The notes beneath the pieces were generated by a model. The model made no database searches and had not been told where the DNA came from. It worked only from the letters and a program-made list of their open reading frames with translations. A DNA stretch of 64,000 bases from Chthonobacter albigriseus (GTDB taxonomy: Bacteria > Pseudomonadota > Alphaproteobacteria > Rhizobiales > Pleomorphomonadaceae), in contig NZ_JACDIT010000001.1 of assembly GCF_013839445.1 (NCBI RefSeq), forward strand, positions 448,116 through 512,115, in the 5' to 3' direction. The position numbers and the translations under genes were made by a program. Shown piece by piece: positions 17,681-27,903 of this stretch (position 1 is its first letter; each line of letters begins with the position of its first letter).

Positions 17681-18238
17681 ATGGACTGGCTTTATGCCCC
17701 GCTCAACGATCCCCTGGCGACGGCCCTGGCCGTCGCCTGCGTCGCCCCGGCGGCGTGGTTCGATCACCGCACCGGGCGGATCCCCAACTGGCTCACCTAC
17801 GGGTCTTTGGGCGCCGGACTGGTTCTCGGTCTGACCGGGGGCCTCGTCGGGCTGGGTGGATCGGTTCTCGGGATGCTCGCCGCTTCGGCCGTCTTCGTGG
17901 TGGCCTTCGCGGCGGGCAGCTGCGGGGGCGGCGACGTGAAGCTGATGGCCGCGCTGGGCGCCATCGTCGGGATGCCGCAGGCGATGGACCTCACCTTGGC
18001 GGCGCTGCTTGTCGGCGGCGTCCTTGCGGTGATCTCGATGCTGCGGCGGCTCGATCCGGTCTGGCTCCTGCAGGCCTTCAGCCTGTTCTTCCTGCTGATC
18101 CCGGCAGGACTGAAATCGGCGGTGCTGTCGCTGGCTCCGGCCGAGCGACGTTCGGTCCGATTTGCGCCCGCAGCAGCGGGCGGTCTGCTCTGGTGCGTCC
18201 TCTTTCCCGACTACACGCCCCTCGCCCTCGTGAGGTGA
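17681..18238 (+). CDS. cpaA: CpaA/TadV-type prepilin peptidase
   Basis: 185 residues with about six membrane helices. The two catalytic Asp of the A24 aspartic peptidases are visible: AAWFDHRTGRIPNWLT (Asp28) and GSCGGGDVKLMAALG (the GxGD motif). CpaA removes the leader of Flp pilins and TadE-type pseudopilins at the inner membrane. It starts nine bases after the pilin-like gene, and its likely substrates are the proteins at 17468, 18245, 19030, 20684 and perhaps 10511. The family's usual length is 150-190, so it appears complete and lacks the methyltransferase half of PilD. Confidence 0.9.
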   Translation: MDWLYAPLNDPLATALAVACVAPAAWFDHRTGRIPNWLTYGSLGAGLVLGLTGGLVGLGGSVLGMLAASAVFVVAFAAGSCGGGDVKLMAALGAIVGMPQAMDLTLAALLVGGVLAVISMLRRLDPVWLLQAFSLFFLLIPAGLKSAVLSLAPAERRSVRFAPAAAGGLLWCVLFPDYTPLALVR

Positions 18239-18244
18239 CCAATC

Positions 18245-19033
18245 ATGTCGCCGGCCGACAGTTCGCTCCTCGACAGCGCCTTCCTGGCCGCCCTCGTGCG
18301 GTCGCCGAGCTTCTGGCAGCCGTCCGGCGCTCTGGCCGGGGTGGCCGCTGCGGCCGTCGTCCTCCTCGTCGGGGCGGGACTGACCCTTCGGATGCTGCCG
18401 CGCCGGCGGGCGAAGCGGAGCCTCCTCGCCGATGACGCGGGGAGCGTGACCGCTGTCGACATGGTGCTCGTCACGCCGATCTTCGTCCTCTTCATGTTCA
18501 TGGTGTTCCAGTTCGCCATCCTGGCGAAGAACCACCTGTTCACCCACTATGCCGCCTACCAGGCGGCCCGCAGCGCGCGGGTGCAGTTCTGCCCGCTGCT
18601 GCCGCTCGGTGTCGCCGACCTCATCAACAAGATGCCGTGCAAGGACTCGCTGGCGGCCGGCCGGGCGGATACCGCTGCCCGCGTCGCGCTGATCCCGGCG
18701 GCGCCCTACAGGAACGTTCGCTGCTCATCCGGCTGCGCCTATCCGGCCGGCGTGCTGCAGGCGGTGTTCAACACCACCGGCCAGTTCTCGCTGACGACGG
18801 CGATGACGCGGCAGGCGCGCTACATGTTCGACAAGCAGAACGTGAAGGTCACCGTGAAGCGTGCGCCGATGGCGACCTACGCCCGCCTCGTTCGGTCGCC
18901 GCACGTGCCGGTGACGGCCACCGTGGAAGCCCGCTTCCTTCTCCTCGACTATGCCGGATGGGTGTTCGCCGACGGCCAGCGGTCGGATGGCAACTACTAC
19001 ACGGTTTCCCGGGCGGAGGTGTCGCTGCTATGA
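18245..19033 (+). CDS. TadE-like protein with extra N-terminal helix
   Basis: 262 residues. A first helix (about 28-50, ALAGVAAAAVVLLVGAGL) precedes the Tad-like segment SLLADDAGSVTAVDMVLVTP and a second helix (IFVLFMFMVFQFAIL). NHLFTHYAAYQAARSARV is typical of TadE/TadG-type proteins just after the helix. Four Cys (VQFCPLL, MPCKD, VRCSSGCAYP) are in the extracytoplasmic part. The extra N-terminal helix is unusual for TadE. Its stop overlaps the start of the next gene (ATGA). It is likely a pseudopilin-like part of the machine. Confidence 0.78.
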   Translation: MSPADSSLLDSAFLAALVRSPSFWQPSGALAGVAAAAVVLLVGAGLTLRMLPRRRAKRSLLADDAGSVTAVDMVLVTPIFVLFMFMVFQFAILAKNHLFTHYAAYQAARSARVQFCPLLPLGVADLINKMPCKDSLAAGRADTAARVALIPAAPYRNVRCSSGCAYPAGVLQAVFNTTGQFSLTTAMTRQARYMFDKQNVKVTVKRAPMATYARLVRSPHVPVTATVEARFLLLDYAGWVFADGQRSDGNYYTVSRAEVSLL

Positions 19034-20712
19034 GCACCTTTCTTCAACGCCTCCACCGCGACGAGCGCGGCCTGATCTCGCCGCTGATCCTCTTCCTGGC
19101 GATCGGCCTCGCCTACATGATCGTCTGGATCCTCAACACGGGCCAGCTGGTTGCCGATAAGCAGCGCACCCAGAACACTGCCGACGCCGCTGCGCTGGTG
19201 CAGGCCGAATGGGGTGCGCGCTACCTCAACGTCATGGCGATGAACAACATCGGCTCGGCGCAGGCGACCGTGGTCGCCGCCACGTCCGTCGCCTACGGAG
19301 TGACTCTGGCGGAACTCGCCGTCCGGTCGGGCGTGATCGCCGCCAAGCTCGTCGAATACTCGGCCACCGACGGGTTCGGACCCGCCCCGCTGTTCGCGCC
19401 CTACTGCCCGACCTGGGGCAAGATCCCTCTGATCGGCGGCTTCATCCAGGCGGCCTGCACGGGATTCCAGGTGTTCCGCGGCATCGGCGCCGCGCGGGCG
19501 GCCGCCTACGTTCTTTCGGCCATGGAGGACTACCGGCCGATCCCGACGCCGATCCATCCGGACTCGGTCGCCGGCAAGGCAACCGACATCATCGCCGCCA
19601 TGGACGCGATGAACGACTACCTCGTGAAGAGCTTTCCCGAGCGGGTCGCCACCGAGGGGCTGCATCTCGTCAAGGCGAACGATGCGGACCACCTGGTCTA
19701 CCATCCGCCCTGCAAGAAGGCCGGCGGCTGCCGGTCCAGCCAGGAAGGTCAGGGCGGCGACCTCCCGGTCGACAACGGGGCGCTGGAAAAGGCCGTCGCC
19801 TACCAGGAGTTCTGCGATGCGATGCAGGCGGGCTCCAGGGGCGTGGCGATCGGACCCGTCAGCGTCGCCGTGCGGACCGGCTTCTCCGACCGCGGCTATG
19901 CGATGAACAAGGGGCCGCAGTCGGCCGGCGGCATCGACAACCGCCCGATCCGGGACTTCGTCAACGACATCGGCGAAACGGATACCGAGCTGCCGTTCTT
20001 CTACATCTGGTACGAGGCGTTCGGACCGGCCTACTACACGAAGGTCCCGTTCAGTGCGATCCTGGAGCAGTTCGCGCCGAAAAAGAAGGTCAGCATCTTC
20101 GGCTTCGAAGTCGACATCACCGATGTCTTCATCGACGTGGCAACGTTCGCCATGGAAGACCTGCTGGGCATCGACCTCGGCGTCATCAACCCGTTCCAGC
20201 TGCCGATTGACGTCCCGCCGCGCTACGAAGACGAACAGACCGCCAAGGAGAACGACTTCACGCGCAAGTTCGACACCTTCTGGACGGCGGTCTGCCGCGG
20301 CGGCTCGCTGCCCTTCGTGGGCAAGATCCTGGCCGATCCCTACTGGCTGAAGGGCCGCCCGGTCTACGCGATCGATCCGTTCACCGCCAACTTGATGTCC
20401 GACCGGCTGACGGACTATCGGACGCTGGCGATCGTCTCGCGCCAACCGCGGGCCCGCCTGCAGACGCAGCTCTTCAAGGACAAGACCGCCTCGGCCTACG
20501 CGGTCGCGGAAAGCTGGATCCACAATCCGACGGCCTTCGACCTCTACACGCAGGACTGGCTCGCCATGCTGGTCCCGGCCAGCCACATGAACCGCGCCAC
20601 CGCGGTGTCGGCCACCATCAAGCGGAGCCCCGCCGCGCGGAGCTTCCAGAACCTCACCGCAGCGCTCGACAGAGGGGGCGACGATGCCTGGAAAGCCGTC
20701 AACACCCACTGA
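19030..20712 (+). CDS. TadG-like pilus assembly protein
   Basis: 560 residues from ATG at 19030, overlapping the previous stop. The N-terminus is MSTFLQRLHRDERG, then the helix LISPLILFLAIGLAYMIVWI and the Tad-like NTGQLVADKQRTQNTADAAAL. The 'RTQNTADAAAL' block right after the helix is the hallmark of TadG/Tad-N proteins. The rest (about 60-560) is a large extracytoplasmic domain without a recognised family, with Cys pairs (PPCKKAGGCRS). The open frame extends upstream of 19030, but that part overlaps the TadE-like gene and has no homology. It is part of the Tad operon. Confidence 0.82.
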   Translation: MSTFLQRLHRDERGLISPLILFLAIGLAYMIVWILNTGQLVADKQRTQNTADAAALVQAEWGARYLNVMAMNNIGSAQATVVAATSVAYGVTLAELAVRSGVIAAKLVEYSATDGFGPAPLFAPYCPTWGKIPLIGGFIQAACTGFQVFRGIGAARAAAYVLSAMEDYRPIPTPIHPDSVAGKATDIIAAMDAMNDYLVKSFPERVATEGLHLVKANDADHLVYHPPCKKAGGCRSSQEGQGGDLPVDNGALEKAVAYQEFCDAMQAGSRGVAIGPVSVAVRTGFSDRGYAMNKGPQSAGGIDNRPIRDFVNDIGETDTELPFFYIWYEAFGPAYYTKVPFSAILEQFAPKKKVSIFGFEVDITDVFIDVATFAMEDLLGIDLGVINPFQLPIDVPPRYEDEQTAKENDFTRKFDTFWTAVCRGGSLPFVGKILADPYWLKGRPVYAIDPFTANLMSDRLTDYRTLAIVSRQPRARLQTQLFKDKTASAYAVAESWIHNPTAFDLYTQDWLAMLVPASHMNRATAVSATIKRSPAARSFQNLTAALDRGGDDAWKAVNTH

Positions 20713-21364
20713 GGCCGGCGTGCTCGCCCGGATGCGCCGGTTCGCCCGGCGGCTGGAGCGGGACGAGCGGGGCCTGGCGTCGATGGAATTCATCCTCGCC
20801 GCGCCGATCATCCTCTTGATCGTGCTCTTCGTGAAGCACGGCAACCAGCTGATGACCAAGAAGGTGGACACCGTCACCCAGATCCGGAATGCCGCCTTCG
20901 CCGAGGCGAACGGGATGGAATGCACCAGCGACATGACGCGCATGTTCCCGGACTTCGTGCCGGCGCTGCCGATCTCGGTCGCCCGGCTGACCGGCAGGGA
21001 TGCGATCGCCTGCTCCAGCGAGCGGTCCGACAAGGCCAAGGGCGATCCGCGCCGGACCTTCGTGTGGGACGACCTGAAGCGGGAGGGGGCGGACGCCTCG
21101 TCGGATATCGCGCGCGACCTGCGCAAGGAGGAGCCGATGCTCGTCACCGCGGAGGCGGCGCGGATCTACCGCTTCGGGGCGCGGGAGAACCTCACGCCGT
21201 TCCGGTGGGACGACAGCTTCACCGTGGGCGACGCGACGCTGTTCTCGTCGGCATCGGCTCCGTCGAAATACGGCTACGACAAGGTCCTGCGCGACGAGAT
21301 CCGCGACGCGGCGCCGAAAGCCGGCGATCTCTATGACGGCATCTTCAAGGGAGCGGACAAGTGA
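20684..21364 (+). CDS. TadE-type pseudopilin
   Basis: 226 residues; the start lies 29 bases inside the TadG-like gene. The leader ends ARRLERDERG and is followed by LASMEFILAAPIILLIVLFV. Glu at +5 after the Gly is the canonical pseudopilin residue, and of the Tad-like set here only this protein has it. Two Cys (GMECTSD, IACSS) and a soluble domain with FRWDDSFTVGDATLFSS follow. It is probably processed by the CpaA-type peptidase and placed in the inner membrane or pilus base. The next gene starts with a GTG overlapping its stop. Confidence 0.8.
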   Translation: MPGKPSTPTEAGVLARMRRFARRLERDERGLASMEFILAAPIILLIVLFVKHGNQLMTKKVDTVTQIRNAAFAEANGMECTSDMTRMFPDFVPALPISVARLTGRDAIACSSERSDKAKGDPRRTFVWDDLKREGADASSDIARDLRKEEPMLVTAEAARIYRFGARENLTPFRWDDSFTVGDATLFSSASAPSKYGYDKVLRDEIRDAAPKAGDLYDGIFKGADK

Positions 21365-22281
21365 CACCGACCAGAAAGATCCGGCACCTCCTGTCGCTTG
21401 CGGCGGCCGCTGCGCTCGCCATCGGCCTGGGCGAGACGCTGACCGCCCGGACCAGTTTCGCGGAGGTCTACGCGGCCGCGACCACGTCGATGGGCGGCGC
21501 TCTGGCAGAGCTTCTGGGCGCGCCGGAGCGGGCGCCGCGGGCGCTGCTGGTCAACGGGCAGCCGCTCTCCTTCGCGCCCTATTCGAGCGACCGGCCCGTC
21601 GCGGACCTCGCCACGGACTGGTCGCGGACGCTTCAAGGGGCCATCGTGCCGATCCCCTATGACGGGGCGGATGCGGAGCAGAGCGCGCAGGCCGCCGTGG
21701 CGCTCGCCTTCCTGCCGCCGAAGGTCGCCGTGCTCTCCGACGAGTTCGCGACCGTGGTCCAGTTCTTCGACGGCGACGGGCGGAAGGCGATGGCCCACGT
21801 GCAGGCGACGGCCAAAGGCGGCAAGCCGGGTCCGATCCCGGCAACCGTGGTGACGCTGCGGCGCCCGGCCGGCGCGGACCGTACCGACGTCCTGATGAGC
21901 AGCATGGACGATACGACGGGCATGCTGGCGGCTTTCGCCGCCGCGCCTGACGCCGACGAGATCCCGGCAGCGCTGAAGCCGCCGGCGGGCGCGACCGTTC
22001 TCATGGATCTTAGCGACGAAGGCGACGGCCATCGCTCACGCAGCGTCGTGGTCCGTGCACCGGTGGCCGCGCGGGCCTGGGCCGAGCGGCGGGCGGTGCT
22101 CCTTTCGCAGGCCGGCTTCACCGTGGAGGCGACCGCCGCCGGAACGGCCGGAATAACCGCGCTTCGCGCACGAAGGGCCGCGGAAGAAGCGGATGTGCTC
22201 TATACTGCCGGTGCGGTGCCCGGCGAGGTTGTCGAAGTCATTCACATCCGCGAGCCACTGGCCGGGGGGACGTCTCGATGA
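21361..22281 (+). CDS. Exported protein of unknown function in the Tad operon
   Basis: 306 residues from a GTG at 21361 overlapping the previous stop (GTGA). The N-terminus (TRKIRHLLSLAAAAALAIGLGETLTARTSFA) is a signal peptide or anchor. The mature part has no cysteines and no family that I recognise. It shows an alternating strand/helix pattern with segments such as LPPKVAVLSDEFATVVQFFDGDG and GAVPGEVVEVIHIREP. The stop overlaps the CpaB start (ATGA), so it is firmly within the operon. It occupies the place where other Tad loci carry CpaC/CpaD, but shows no secretin features. A periplasmic structural protein is a guess. Confidence 0.7.
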   Translation: MTPTRKIRHLLSLAAAAALAIGLGETLTARTSFAEVYAAATTSMGGALAELLGAPERAPRALLVNGQPLSFAPYSSDRPVADLATDWSRTLQGAIVPIPYDGADAEQSAQAAVALAFLPPKVAVLSDEFATVVQFFDGDGRKAMAHVQATAKGGKPGPIPATVVTLRRPAGADRTDVLMSSMDDTTGMLAAFAAAPDADEIPAALKPPAGATVLMDLSDEGDGHRSRSVVVRAPVAARAWAERRAVLLSQAGFTVEATAAGTAGITALRARRAAEEADVLYTAGAVPGEVVEVIHIREPLAGGTSR

Positions 22282-23222
22282 ATTGGAAACTGATCGTCGC
22301 GATCGTGGCGGGCTTGGCGTCCGCCGCCCTCATCTACGTCTGGATGCAGGGCGTCAAGAACGAGCAGACCGCCTACCTGTTCATGAAGCTGCGGCCGGAC
22401 GTGGCCGTCGCGCGGGGGCAGGCGATCACCGAGGACATGCTGGACGATCCGGTGGAACTGCCGGAAAGCTTCGGCCTCCTGGTCAACCTCGCGCTGCCGG
22501 CGGCGGACGCACAGCTGGAATGGTTGAAGGACCGCACCGCGTCGACGGACATTCCCGCGGGGTCGGTGCTGCTGTTCCAGTTCTTCGACGACAGCAACGG
22601 CGGCCGGCTGACGACGATGATCACGCCGGGCAAACGCGCGCTGACGCTGCCCGTCGGCGAGGCGGAATCGGTGGGCGGCTTCGTGGAGCCGGGCAGCTAC
22701 ATCGACGTGATCGGGACGATCAACGAGCCGGTGGCGCCCGCCCCGCCGCCGACCGTTCCGCCGGCCGCAGCCGCGCCGGCCGCGAAGCCGGAAGCGCCGG
22801 CCGCGAACGCCCAGACCATGCCGGCGCCCGACAGCCCGCTGGGGCAGACGCTGAAGGACCTGATGGCGGCGCAGACGGCGGCGGGAGCGGTGACGGGCGG
22901 GGTCGAGACACCCGAGGCCTACCTGGACTACCAGCAGGCGCAGCAGGACTTCCAGGCCGGCATCGGACGCCGGACCCGCGTGGTGACCCGCACCTTCCTG
23001 CAGAACGTCCGGGTTCTGGCGGTCGGAAACGCCACCACGTCGCGGGCGGTGGCCAACTCCGACCAGGCCTACAGCCACGTGACGATCGAGGTGACGCCGG
23101 CGGAAGCCGAGCTCCTGATCTTCGCCATGCGGCAGACGGACGGGCTCCTGAACCTCGTTCTTCGCAATCCGGCCGACACCAAGGTGGAAGAACTGCCGAG
23201 CGTGAACTGGACGAAGATGTGA
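22278..23222 (+). CDS. cpaB: CpaB/RcpC-like pilus assembly protein
   Basis: 314 residues. An N-terminal membrane helix (MNWKLIVAIVAGLASAALIY) is followed by the CpaB/SAF-type core: MKLRPDVAVARGQAITEDML, DIPAGSVLLFQFF, and GKRALTLPVGEAESVGGFVEPGSYIDVIGT. A Pro/Ala-rich linker (about 153-180) precedes a C-terminal part with NVRVLAVGN and VTIEVTPAEAELLIFA. In Tad systems CpaB sits at the inner membrane and in the periplasm and helps position the secretin CpaC. No secretin gene is seen in this window. The start overlaps the previous stop. Confidence 0.88.
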   Translation: MNWKLIVAIVAGLASAALIYVWMQGVKNEQTAYLFMKLRPDVAVARGQAITEDMLDDPVELPESFGLLVNLALPAADAQLEWLKDRTASTDIPAGSVLLFQFFDDSNGGRLTTMITPGKRALTLPVGEAESVGGFVEPGSYIDVIGTINEPVAPAPPPTVPPAAAAPAAKPEAPAANAQTMPAPDSPLGQTLKDLMAAQTAAGAVTGGVETPEAYLDYQQAQQDFQAGIGRRTRVVTRTFLQNVRVLAVGNATTSRAVANSDQAYSHVTIEVTPAEAELLIFAMRQTDGLLNLVLRNPADTKVEELPSVNWTKM

Positions 23223-23242
23223 TCGCCCCCGGGGAGGGAGCC

Positions 23243-25138
<1,896 letters not shown>

Positions 25139-25152
25139 AGGGGGAGGCAGCC

Positions 25153-26019
25153 ATGGACCCGATCCAGATCATGCAGATTGCCGCCGCACTCCTGACAGGC
25201 GTGGCCGTGGCCCTGGCCCTCACGGGGCTGGAATACCGCTGGCCGGAGCCGCTGCTGCGGCTGACCGAGAAGGACACGGCGCTCGCCGGCGAAGCCGCGC
25301 AGGTGTTCGGCTACGAGACGGTGCCGAACTGGGCGATGATCGTCGCCTACATCCTGGCTGCGGTCGTCATCTTCACCCTTGGCTCGTTTCTCCTCGGCAG
25401 CGCGATCGTCGCGCTTTTCGTGACGCCGCTCGCGATCGCCGTGCCCAAGATGGTGCTGAAGTACCTGCTGGAACGGCGCTGGCTGAGGATCGAGGCGCAG
25501 CTGCCCTATGCCGTCGACCAGATCGTTTCGGCGGTGCGCTCCTCCAAGCCGCTCGGCACCGCGATCGGCGTGGTGGCGGAGAGCGGCGTGATGCCGATCG
25601 GGCACGAGTTCGAGCGCGTCGCCCGCGAACAGAAGCTCGGCGTCGGCCTGGTCGAGGCGCTCGACCGGCACGGACGCAGCGTTCCCAGCCTGCATTTCAA
25701 GATGGTGGACGCGGCGCTCGCGCTGTTCGCCAGGCAGGGTGGCGACATCGCCGAACCGCTCAGCGAGATGTCCAAGAGCTTCAAGGAAATCTGGAAACTG
25801 GACCAGAAGATCCGCACGTCGTCGTCCCAGGCGCGGATGAACTTCCTCGTCGTCAACGGCGGGGCGGCCTTCATGCTGCTGATGATCTTCCTCGGCCAAC
25901 CGGAGCTGATCGACAAGGTGTTCAGCTCAATCATCGGCATCGTCGTCTTCGCCATCGGCGTGGTGCTCTATGCGATCGGCTTCTTCTGGATGCGCGCCAT
26001 GATGAGGATCTCCGTCTGA
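25153..26019 (+). CDS. tadB: TadB-type inner-membrane platform protein
   Basis: 288 residues, ribosome site GGGGGAGG. Helices lie at the N-terminus (about 5-25), at about 58-95 and at the C-terminus (about 238-285), with the cytosolic GspF-like domain between: LPYAVDQIVSAVRSSKPLGTA and FERVAREQKLGVGLVEALDR. This is the normal TadB layout; it forms the membrane platform on which the CpaF ATPase works. The TadC gene overlaps its stop (TGATG). Its length and domain order are as expected, so the core engine appears intact. Confidence 0.92.
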   Translation: MDPIQIMQIAAALLTGVAVALALTGLEYRWPEPLLRLTEKDTALAGEAAQVFGYETVPNWAMIVAYILAAVVIFTLGSFLLGSAIVALFVTPLAIAVPKMVLKYLLERRWLRIEAQLPYAVDQIVSAVRSSKPLGTAIGVVAESGVMPIGHEFERVAREQKLGVGLVEALDRHGRSVPSLHFKMVDAALALFARQGGDIAEPLSEMSKSFKEIWKLDQKIRTSSSQARMNFLVVNGGAAFMLLMIFLGQPELIDKVFSSIIGIVVFAIGVVLYAIGFFWMRAMMRISV

Positions 26020-26924
26020 TGCCGGCCGCCCTCCCCCTCCTGCCGATCAGCGCCGCCCTCGCAGGCCTCGCGGTCGCCTTCCTGGTCTGGTGGCTCGCCG
26101 AACTCGCGGCCAAGGCCGCGGCGGTGCGGCGATCCTTCGTCGGCGAACCGCCGCCGCCGAACCTCGTCGACAACCTCGGCCTGCGCAATCCTGTGGAGTT
26201 CCTGCTCGCCCGCTTCGGCGGCGTGATCGCCGGGCCTGGGCGCTCCATCGACCAGAAGCTGGTCTATGCGGGGCGGCCGTTCGGCGGCATCACCGGCGAG
26301 GAGTACATCGCCCTCCTGATCGTCATGGCCGTGCTCGGCGCGGTGGTGCTCGGCGTGCTGTTCGGACTGGCGCTCGGCAACCCGATCGGCGGGTTCCTGG
26401 CCGGCCTGATCCTCGGGCTGCTGCCGGCCGTCTACTTCTGGGTGCTGGTGGACGACCGGATGCATACCCGGCGCGACCGGATCTCGCGGGAGTTTCCCTA
26501 TTTCCTCGACCTCGTGGTGATGACGCAGCAAGCCCAGGCCACCCTGCCGGAGAGCCTGCGGCTCTATGCGGAAGCCGCGCCGGACACGGCGATGGCCGAG
26601 GAGATCGACCAGGTGCTGAAGGACATCGGGCTCGGCACGGGCGTCATCGAAGCGCTGCAGCGCCTGGAGCGCCGGCTGACCGCCGAGGAGGTCGTCCGCG
26701 TGATCCGGGCCGTGATCCAGGGCGAGATCGAGGGATCGAACCGGCTGGAGCTTCTGCGCGAACACGCGCGGGACCTCCGGTTCCGGCGCTGGGAGAAGGC
26801 GGAACGGGCCAGCGAGCAGTTGCGCGCCAAGATCGTGATGCCCGCGATGCTGATCGTGGTGTCGATCCTTCTCCTGGTGCTGTCGCCGGCGGTGGTTGAA
26901 ATGACGACAAGCGGGATGTTCTGA
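26019..26924 (+). CDS. tadC: TadC-type inner-membrane platform protein
   Basis: 301 residues. A helix at about 6-28 is followed by two more at about 100-150 (LLIVMAVLGAVVLGVLFGLAL, FLAGLILGLLPAVYFWVLV). The GspF domain has REFPYFLDLVVMTQQAQATLPESL and DIGLGTGVIEALQRLERRL, and there is a C-terminal helix (MLIVVSILLLVLSPAVV). TadC pairs with TadB in the platform. The translational overlap with tadB and a one-base gap to the FHA gene show tight coupling. Confidence 0.92.
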   Translation: MPAALPLLPISAALAGLAVAFLVWWLAELAAKAAAVRRSFVGEPPPPNLVDNLGLRNPVEFLLARFGGVIAGPGRSIDQKLVYAGRPFGGITGEEYIALLIVMAVLGAVVLGVLFGLALGNPIGGFLAGLILGLLPAVYFWVLVDDRMHTRRDRISREFPYFLDLVVMTQQAQATLPESLRLYAEAAPDTAMAEEIDQVLKDIGLGTGVIEALQRLERRLTAEEVVRVIRAVIQGEIEGSNRLELLREHARDLRFRRWEKAERASEQLRAKIVMPAMLIVVSILLLVLSPAVVEMTTSGMF

Positions 26925-26925
26925 C

Positions 26926-27849
26926 GTGGCGATCTTCTCCCTCTTCTCCGGATCCAAGCCCCGCCTGATCCAGACCGGACCGGCCGGCCGGACGCGCACG
27001 ATCATCCTCGACAAGCCGATGCTGACCATCGGTCGCGGATCGGATGCCGACGTCGTGGTGGACGACGCCTATCTCGCGCCCAGCCACGCCCGGATCGAGC
27101 GCCAGAAGGACGGCGCCTTCGTCGTCCGGCGCATGGGCCTCAACCCGATCCTGCTCGGCGGCCAGCCTGTGCTGCAGACCGCGACGCTCAAGCCCGGGGA
27201 CGTTCTCCAGTTCGGCACCGCGGTGGAGTTCCAGTTCGTCACCAAAGGGCCGACGCCGACGGAAAACGCCAAGCCGGGGGCGCCCGGGGACGCGGGCGCC
27301 GCGCGCGGGACGGATCCGGCCGGCGAGAAGCCCGCCAAGAAGCCGCTGTTGAAGAACCCCGCGTTTCTCGGCGCGATCGGCGTGCTCTATCTCGGGATGA
27401 TGGCCGGCGTGGCGATGACGATCCTCGGCTCGGACGACGAAGGGGGCAATGCGCCTTCGGCAACGATGATCCGGGAGCAGGCGGAGGGCATCACGGAATG
27501 CCTGACCAGTGCCCGCAGGCTGCGCGCCCGCTCAGAGGCGAGCTTCCGGGGCGCGGTGGCCGTCGGCACGTCGGCCACGCCGGCCGCGTCCTACGGGAAG
27601 CTGGCGCTGACGGACGAACCGGCCGACGAAGCGGGCCTTGCGGCGGCGGTCGCCCCGATCGCGGACGCCTATCGGAGCGCCGCCCTGGCGGGTCTGGCGG
27701 CGGAGATCAACGGCAATCTGCTGACCGCCGGACGATACTACCGGCAGGCCTACGAGACGGTGCCGGACATCAACTGCTCCGCCGCGCAGTTCGTGCTCGA
27801 ACGCAAGCTGTCGGTAGAGACCGCGCTGGCCGAGGCCGCCGAGGAATAG
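26926..27849 (+). CDS. FHA-domain membrane protein
   Basis: 307 residues from a GTG at 26926, directly after tadC. An FHA domain occupies about 20-105 with the conserved phosphothreonine-binding residues: TIGRGSDADVVVDD, APSHARIERQ and NPILLGGQPV, then LKPGDVLQFG. A Pro/Ala-rich linker leads to a membrane helix at about 144-168 (FLGAIGVLYLGMMAGVAM). The C-terminal ~140 residues are Ala-rich, possibly TPR-like (AAEINGNLLTAGRYYRQAYE), with two Cys. The FHA part would face the cytosol. With the FHA-CpaF, this operon has two FHA modules, which is rare for Tad loci. Confidence 0.88.
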   Translation: MAIFSLFSGSKPRLIQTGPAGRTRTIILDKPMLTIGRGSDADVVVDDAYLAPSHARIERQKDGAFVVRRMGLNPILLGGQPVLQTATLKPGDVLQFGTAVEFQFVTKGPTPTENAKPGAPGDAGAARGTDPAGEKPAKKPLLKNPAFLGAIGVLYLGMMAGVAMTILGSDDEGGNAPSATMIREQAEGITECLTSARRLRARSEASFRGAVAVGTSATPAASYGKLALTDEPADEAGLAAAVAPIADAYRSAALAGLAAEINGNLLTAGRYYRQAYETVPDINCSAAQFVLERKLSVETALAEAAEE

Positions 27850-27903
27850 GCGTTGTGAGGAACAACCGGGGGCGGCCAGCGGATGCGCCGACCGCCGGAT
27901 CCG

